A DNA stretch of 64,000 bases from positions 62,001 through 126,000 of the forward strand of contig CAWGCC010000013.1 of the NCBI GenBank assembly GCA_963820965.1, given 5' to 3'. This DNA comes from DATEDA01 sp963820965 (lineage in GTDB: Bacteria; Pseudomonadota; Gammaproteobacteria; Burkholderiales; SG8-39). Position numbers and translations under genes: made by a program. The notes below the pieces were generated by a model. The model saw nothing but the letters and a program-made list of their open reading frames with translations, was not told the origin of the DNA and did not search any database. Positions 59,334 to 64,000 of the stretch are shown one piece after another; position 1 is the stretch's first letter; each line of letters begins with the position of its first letter.

Positions 59334-61943
59334 TCACCCGTACTTGCGTCGGATCCGTATGGTGCGCTCGAGCCCGTCCAGCTGCTCGAGCACCTTCCGA
59401 CGCAGATCCGGGTCGAGCTTCGCCTCGCGCAGAAACCGCTTCACCGTCGCGACCGATTGAGCGCTTTGCTGGCCGCCGAGGAACGCGGCGAGCCAGTTGT
59501 TGACGAAGAAGATCTTGCGCTCGCGCTTGAGCTTCGGCAGCTCGCGGAGCGCCGCTTCGAGGAGCGGCGCGGTCGCCGCGGCGTGCTCGATCGTGTTGAA
59601 CGGCGCGAGGCTCTCGTCGATCCAGCTCTCGGCGAGGGCAGGGTCCGCGCGCCAGCGGTCGAACTCGCGGCGCTTCGCTGCCGGATCCGGCCGCGCCGCG
59701 GCGGCGGCGTAGGCGTACCGGCGCCCGTTGTCCGACGGATCGGCCTGCGCCTGCGCGGCGAGCAGGCTCTCCGCCTCCGGGTCGGCGAGCGCGAGCAGCC
59801 GCTCGGTGATCCGGAACCGGTCGCGCGAGCTCAACGCCACGCCGGGCACTTCCCGGGTGCCCGCGAGCAGCGCCTTCAGCGTCGCGCGCGCGTCGTCCGT
59901 CGTCGCCGCGCCGACGAAGGCGCGGAAGTAGGTGATCCGCTGGCCCTTGTCCGTGGCCCCAGTCATTCCGGCGAGGAGCCCCGCCTCGACGCGCGGCGCC
60001 GCCTTCGCGCGCTGCGCGTCGGAGAGATACCAGCGCAGCGCCGTCTGGGTGCGCCCGACCAGGCTCGCGACCGTCAGCTCGTCCGTCTCGCGCGGCGCCT
60101 GGGCGAGCGCGACGTCGATATACGCGAGCGGCGCGAGCCGCGCGTCGCGGACCTCGTCCCACAACGTGTCGAGGAGGAGGGCGCGCAGGAACGGATCGGC
60201 GACGGTGCCAACGTCGGCGAGCACCGCCGTGCGGCTGGCGTCGTCGAGGACGAAGCGGCCGTAGGCGTGGTCCCCGTGGTTGGCGAAGACGTAGCGCGGC
60301 GGCGGCGCGCCGGCAAGTTCGCGCACCGTCGCGCTCGGCCCGTCGAGCGTGACCGGAACCGTGCGGAATCCGCCGTCGCCGGCCACGAGAAGCTCGGTGC
60401 GCATCGGCCAGGCGGCGTCGCCGCCCAGCGCGGGCGTCTGGGAGAGCGTGACGCGCTCGATCCGGCCGTCGCGACCCGTGCGCCAGCTCGCGCGCACGAC
60501 TGGCATCCCGCGGCGCTTCACCCACGCTGTCGCCCACTCGTCGAGCTTGCGCCCGGACGCGCCTTCGAGCGCGCGCACGAGGTCGCTCCAGTCCGCCGCG
60601 CCGTAGGCATGCGTGTGCACGAAACCCTGCGCCGCGCGCTGGAAGGTGTCGGCGCCGAGGTAGAACTCCGCCTGCCGCAGCACCGCCGGCGCCTTGCTGT
60701 ACACGATGCTGCCGTAAGCGGACTTCGCCGCCGAGAGGTTCGGCAGGCGCTGCCAGATCGGCGTGGTGCCCTGCGTTGCATCGGTGCGGTAGGCCGCCAC
60801 CTTGAGCTGGTGGAACGCGTTCCACGCGGGATATTCCGGGACGATCGCTGCGGCGGCCTTCGCTGCCATCAGATTCGCGAAGCCCTCCTTCAGCCACAGG
60901 TCGTCGAACCAGCGCATCGTCACCAGATCGCCGAACCACTGGTGGGAGGTCTCGTGGAAGAGGAGCTGCGCGCGGCGCAGGCGGTCGGCGGCCGCCGGCT
61001 CGAACGGGAACAGCACCGACTCCTCCCGGAGAAACGTCGCGCCGGCATGCTCCATCCCGCCGTAGGGAAACTCCGGCACGAGCACGAGATCGTGCTTCGG
61101 GAACGGGAACGGAAAGCCGAAGTACGAGGCGAACCAGTCGACCGCCTGCCGGTGCAGCATGAACATCTCGGAGGCTGCGGACCGCGCCTGCTTGAGGCGC
61201 GACTTCCGCACCAGCATCCGCGCCTCCGGCTGCGGCGCGACGCCGTCCTCGCGATCGTCGAGGATCTCGAACGGCCCGGCGGCGAAGGCGAAGAGATAGG
61301 TGCTGATCGGCTCGGTCGCGCGGAAGCGGACGCGGTTCGACGCCCCGCGCGCAACGGTCTCGGCGGCGGGCGCGTTCGACACCGCTTCCCACGCCGGCGG
61401 CACGTCGAGCACGAGCGTGAAGCGTGCCTTCAGGTCCGGCTGATCGAAACAAGGGAACACCGTGCTCGCGTCCGACGGCACGAAGAGCGAGTAGACGTAC
61501 TCGGATCCGTCCTCGCGGTCGCGATAGAGCGTGACCGCGGTGCCGGCGGTCGCGATCGGCGATTCGAACGCGAGCCGCACCACGTTCTCGCCCGTGAGCA
61601 CGTGCCGCGCGGGAATGACGAGATGCTCGCGCACGATGCGCGGCTTCTCGATCGCGACGCCGTTCGCTTCCACGGCGGTGAGCAGCGCGCCCGGCGACGG
61701 CCGCCAGTCGAGCACGAGGTCGACGGGCTTGCCCCGAGCCGCGACACGCAGCTCGAGTTTCCCTTCGAGCCGCGTCACCGGCGCGGTGATCGCGAGCTGG
61801 AGCCCGTACCGCACGTCGCCGTAGCGCTCCGCCCGCCAGCGGGCGAGATCGCGCGAGACGCCGGGCTCGAGCGGCGGGGCGGCGAGGGCGGCTCCGGCCA
61901 TCAAGGCGGCGACGAGTGCGGCACTGGCAATCTCCCGCTTCAC
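59334..61943 (-). CDS. M1-family aminopeptidase (secreted/periplasmic)
   Basis: 869 aa with GTG at 61943 and a signal peptide (VKREIASAALVAALMAGAALA-APP). Zinc site: LLFHETSHQWFGDL (H-E-x-x-H, about residue 329) with the third ligand in DLWLKEGFANLM. The exopeptidase loop reads YGGMEHAG instead of the usual GGMEN. The C-terminal half is the helical ERAP1-like bowl. Likely cleaves N-terminal residues from peptides in the periplasm. Coupled to the upstream YwaF-like gene by four bases. Confidence 0.92.
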   Translation of the reverse strand: MKREIASAALVAALMAGAALAAPPLEPGVSRDLARWRAERYGDVRYGLQLAITAPVTRLEGKLELRVAARGKPVDLVLDWRPSPGALLTAVEANGVAIEKPRIVREHLVIPARHVLTGENVVRLAFESPIATAGTAVTLYRDREDGSEYVYSLFVPSDASTVFPCFDQPDLKARFTLVLDVPPAWEAVSNAPAAETVARGASNRVRFRATEPISTYLFAFAAGPFEILDDREDGVAPQPEARMLVRKSRLKQARSAASEMFMLHRQAVDWFASYFGFPFPFPKHDLVLVPEFPYGGMEHAGATFLREESVLFPFEPAAADRLRRAQLLFHETSHQWFGDLVTMRWFDDLWLKEGFANLMAAKAAAAIVPEYPAWNAFHQLKVAAYRTDATQGTTPIWQRLPNLSAAKSAYGSIVYSKAPAVLRQAEFYLGADTFQRAAQGFVHTHAYGAADWSDLVRALEGASGRKLDEWATAWVKRRGMPVVRASWRTGRDGRIERVTLSQTPALGGDAAWPMRTELLVAGDGGFRTVPVTLDGPSATVRELAGAPPPRYVFANHGDHAYGRFVLDDASRTAVLADVGTVADPFLRALLLDTLWDEVRDARLAPLAYIDVALAQAPRETDELTVASLVGRTQTALRWYLSDAQRAKAAPRVEAGLLAGMTGATDKGQRITYFRAFVGAATTDDARATLKALLAGTREVPGVALSSRDRFRITERLLALADPEAESLLAAQAQADPSDNGRRYAYAAAAARPDPAAKRREFDRWRADPALAESWIDESLAPFNTIEHAAATAPLLEAALRELPKLKRERKIFFVNNWLAAFLGGQQSAQSVATVKRFLREAKLDPDLRRKVLEQLDGLERTIRIRRKYG

Positions 61944-62614
61944 TTCGTTCCGGCAAACCGCCAGGGCAGCATCAATAGCGCCATCACGCCTGCGACCAGC
62001 GCGAAGATGAGCGGCAGGCGCGCGGGCCACGGCCCGAGAAAATCGACGATCGTCGGGAGATCGGGCTTGCCCGGGCCGAGGAAGCCGTAGTTCGCGCCGA
62101 CGACGAGATCGACCGGAATCACGGCCGCCGCATACACCGCCGCGGCGACGCAGGCGAGGCGCCAGTCGCGCCACGTCGGCCGGTAACCGTGCGCGGCGAG
62201 GGCGTAGGCGGCGGTGCCGACGATCATGCCGTGACTCAGCCAGAAGTACCAGAAGACATGCGAGGCCGGACCTTCGGCAAGCGCCGGCGTCGCGAGCGCC
62301 TGCGTGCACAGGCCGAAGCCCCAGAAGTAGAGGATCAGCGCGAGCGGCCGCCACTGCGTCGCGAGATAGAGCCCGGCGGCGAGCGCCGTCCAGTGGCACA
62401 TCTGCAGCGGCAGCGTCGTCCTCGCGTCGAAGCGCGCCGGCAGCAGCCACCACCCGTGGACCGCGACCCACACGGCGAGAAATGCGACGCCGATCGCGCG
62501 CTCGATCTGCGCGTCACCGCCGGCGCGCGCGCCGCGAACGACGAAATAGGTCGCGACCGCGATCACCCCGAGCGCGCCGACGTGGAGCGGCGAGAACAAC
62601 TGGAACTTCTCCAC
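61940..62614 (-). CDS. YwaF-like (TIGR02206) integral membrane protein
   Basis: 224 aa, about seven transmembrane helices. FQLFSPLHVGALGVIAVATY at the N-terminus, LPLQMCHWTALAAGLYL and FFWYFWLSHGM-type helices, and GANYGFLGPGKPD before the last helices fit TIGR02206/YwaF proteins, whose function is unknown. ATG at 62614. Its stop overlaps the aminopeptidase GTG (GTGA), so the two are co-translated. Confidence 0.85.
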   Translation of the reverse strand: MEKFQLFSPLHVGALGVIAVATYFVVRGARAGGDAQIERAIGVAFLAVWVAVHGWWLLPARFDARTTLPLQMCHWTALAAGLYLATQWRPLALILYFWGFGLCTQALATPALAEGPASHVFWYFWLSHGMIVGTAAYALAAHGYRPTWRDWRLACVAAAVYAAAVIPVDLVVGANYGFLGPGKPDLPTIVDFLGPWPARLPLIFALVAGVMALLMLPWRFAGTK

Positions 62615-62704
62615 GCTTCTTCCTCGCCGCGGTTGATAGCGACCGCGTCAGCCCGACGTCAGGCTTCCGGGGTAGACTCGCCCCCCTCCCTCAGCACTCC
62701 CGAC

Positions 62705-63313
62705 ATGACGCTCACTTCGCTCTTCGCCGCGCACCGCATCCGGATGTCGCGCCTCCTCGCGCTTGCCGTGGCGCTCGTGCTCGTCGTCTCGGGCAGCCAT
62801 TGGGAACACACGTTCATGGATGCCGTCCTGTTCATGGCCGGGGTGACGCTCGCGGGCGCCGCGAGCGTCGGCCGGCTGTGGTGCTCGCTCTACATTGCCG
62901 GCTACAAGGACGGCACGCTGATCACGGTCGGGCCCTACTCGGTAAGCCGCAACCCGCTCTACTTCTTCAGCGCGCTGGGTGCCGTCGGGGTGGGCTTCGC
63001 GACCGAGACGATCACGTTCGCGGCGCTGTTCGCACTCTGGTTCTGGCTGTTCTATCCGGCGGTGATCGACGCCGAGGAGCGCAAGCTCGCCGAGGCGCAC
63101 GGCAGGCGCTTCGGCGACTACTGCCGACGCGTCCCGCGGTTCTTCCCGCGCTGGCGGCTCCTGGTCGAGCCGGAGACCTACGCGGTGCGTCCCGAGAAGT
63201 TCCGCCGCCACCTGTTCGACGCGCTGTGGTTCGTGTGGGTGCTCGGCTTCCTCGAGGTCCTCGAAGCGCTGCACGAGTACAGGCTGCTGCCGACGTTGCT
63301 CACCTGGTATTGA
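62705..63313 (+). CDS. Isoprenylcysteine carboxyl methyltransferase-like membrane methyltransferase
   Basis: 202 aa, about five transmembrane helices. VGPYSVSRNPLYFFSALGAVG and the following FWLFYPAVIDAEERKLAEAHGRRFGDYCRRVPRF are the ICMT/PEMT signature (SAM-binding R-N-P-x-Y and E-E-x-x-L ... Y). ATG at 62705. The real substrate is unknown; small lipids or isoprenoid-like amines are possible. TAGACT lies about 30 bases upstream as a possible -10. Confidence 0.88.
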   Translation: MTLTSLFAAHRIRMSRLLALAVALVLVVSGSHWEHTFMDAVLFMAGVTLAGAASVGRLWCSLYIAGYKDGTLITVGPYSVSRNPLYFFSALGAVGVGFATETITFAALFALWFWLFYPAVIDAEERKLAEAHGRRFGDYCRRVPRFFPRWRLLVEPETYAVRPEKFRRHLFDALWFVWVLGFLEVLEALHEYRLLPTLLTWY

Positions 63314-63392
63314 CCGCTCTGCGCCACATGGCCTGGCACCGGCCCGGCCGCCGCGGGCGCGGCGACCGGTGGCGTGGACGTCGCGGAACCCG

Positions 63393-63683
63393 TCAGGACA
63401 CGTTGGCGGCGATCTTCTTGAACTCCTCCGCGGAGAAGCCGCGCAACGTTTGCGTCCGAATGTTGCCCAGCGAGCCCACCTTCAGCAGCGCGGCGGTGAC
63501 GGCCTCGTCGGACCCTTCGACGACCACCACGATGTCGTAGTGGCCCACGGTCCAGTAGGCGCTCTTGACCGATACGCCCAGCTTTTCGGCCATCGTTTTG
63601 AACGCGTCGAACCGCGCCGGCGAGTCCTTGACGTTCTTGATGCCCTGGTCGGTGAAGTTCACGAGGGTGATGAACGTTGCCAT
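63393..63683 (-). CDS. GYD-domain protein
   Basis: 96 aa. ATG at 63683 follows AAAGGAGAC. MATFITLVNFTDQGIKNVKDSP, AYWTVGHYDIVVVVEGSDEAV and the G-[HY]-YD stretch (VGHYDIV) give the family its name. A dimeric ferredoxin-like fold is expected; the function is unknown. Confidence 0.88.
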   Translation of the reverse strand: MATFITLVNFTDQGIKNVKDSPARFDAFKTMAEKLGVSVKSAYWTVGHYDIVVVVEGSDEAVTAALLKVGSLGNIRTQTLRGFSAEEFKKIAANVS

Positions 63684-63934
63684 GATCCGTCTCCTTTGTT
63701 CGAGGGAATGCTTCGGGCAGCGACGCGAGCGACCCCCGCGCAATGCGCGCGGGCCCCTGGCTGCTGTGCAGGGTGATAAGGGCTTTTTCGCCGCGGGACG
63801 TGGACCAGTCTACGCCATCGGTGGATCCGTTCAAGAGCGCGGCGTCCCGATCATGGCGCTCGAGCAGTCCGTTGCGTGCCCGCGCGTCATGGCAACGGGC
63901 GAGTGGGCTCGTACCGCGACGAGCGGCGCCTGCG

Positions 63935-64000
63935 TCAGCGTTGGTCGAAAACCTTCCCGCGCAGCGCCTTGATTCGACCGCGCTTCACCTTGCTCTCCAG
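63935..64000 (-). CDS. C-terminal end of an unidentified gene (runs off window)
   Basis: On the reverse strand, bases 64000-63938 read LESKVKRGRIKALRGKVFDQR, followed by TGA (63937-63935). The basic, regular sequence looks coding, but with 21 residues no family can be assigned. Confidence 0.4.
   Translation of the reverse strand: MESKVKRGRIKALRGKVFDQR

Noticed and set aside
1..64000. tRNA, rRNA or CRISPR array
   Set aside because: I looked for clover-leaf ends, conserved rRNA stretches and regularly spaced direct repeats, and saw none.

Overview
This 64-kb window is G+C-rich chromosomal sequence that looks like a betaproteobacterium. Several gene orders support this: rubredoxin next to hemL-thiE-thiD and a pilGHIJ-chpA twitching cluster, algH-yqgF-pyrR-pyrB-pyrC', yggS beside pilT-pilU, accB-accC-prmA-DUF3426, and mpl-yqiA-RNase-tonB-aroE-mtgA. 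Coding density from about 8.1 kb onward is very high, with many 1- to 8-nt start/stop overlaps. I see no rRNA, tRNA, CRISPR array or intact transposase.

1-8.1 kb is an accessory or degraded zone. It holds two small secreted proteins, then a series of gene remnants: the tail of an acyl-CoA synthetase, a [4Fe-4S] protein with an internal stop, the start of an Ohr/OsmC gene joined to a serine hydrolase that has lost its SxxK nucleophile, a membrane-protein tail, and a truncated thermonuclease. Between them lie a DUF883 protein, a 58-aa protein whose tail is repeated 0.7 kb away, a frameshifted HEPN-like protein, an intact SRAP (YedK/HMCES-type) gene, a roughly 370-bp inverted-repeat structure with CTATGCATAG palindromes, a catalase-fold protein and a secreted GH75-like protein. 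The zone ends in the 3' quarter of comM, which is directly coupled to queF.

8.1-26.7 kb is housekeeping: queF, apaH, an acyltransferase that overlaps apaH antisense by about 400 nt, a HIT protein, a PfkB kinase with thiol peroxidase, DUF3426, prmA, accC, accB, a TlpA thioredoxin, mpl, yqiA, an RNB ribonuclease, a TonB-like protein, aroE, mtgA, a CorA-like transporter and an MFS carrier. 26.7-32.3 kb holds mgtE, mscL, a GNAT protein, hemL, thiE, thiD and rubredoxin.

32.6-42 kb is the Pil-Chp chemosensory system that controls type IV pili (pilG, pilH, pilI, pilJ, chpA). The retraction ATPases pilT and pilU lie at 49.9-52.2 kb. Between them are a photolyase, algH, yqgF, a pyrimidine cluster (pyrR, pyrB and a dihydroorotase homologue lacking the metal-binding HxH), yggU, yggT, proC and yggS.

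52.2-64 kb holds a Rho-N-like small protein, an rRNA methyltransferase, a long-chain acyl-CoA synthetase (intact relative of the fragment at 0.64 kb), a DUF1127 protein, a large STAND/BTAD regulator, an M1 aminopeptidase with a YwaF-type membrane protein, an ICMT-like methyltransferase, a GYD protein and the tail of an unidentified gene. The most unusual material is the remnant-rich left end with its repeat structures, the apaH/plsC antisense overlap, and the non-catalytic PyrC'.
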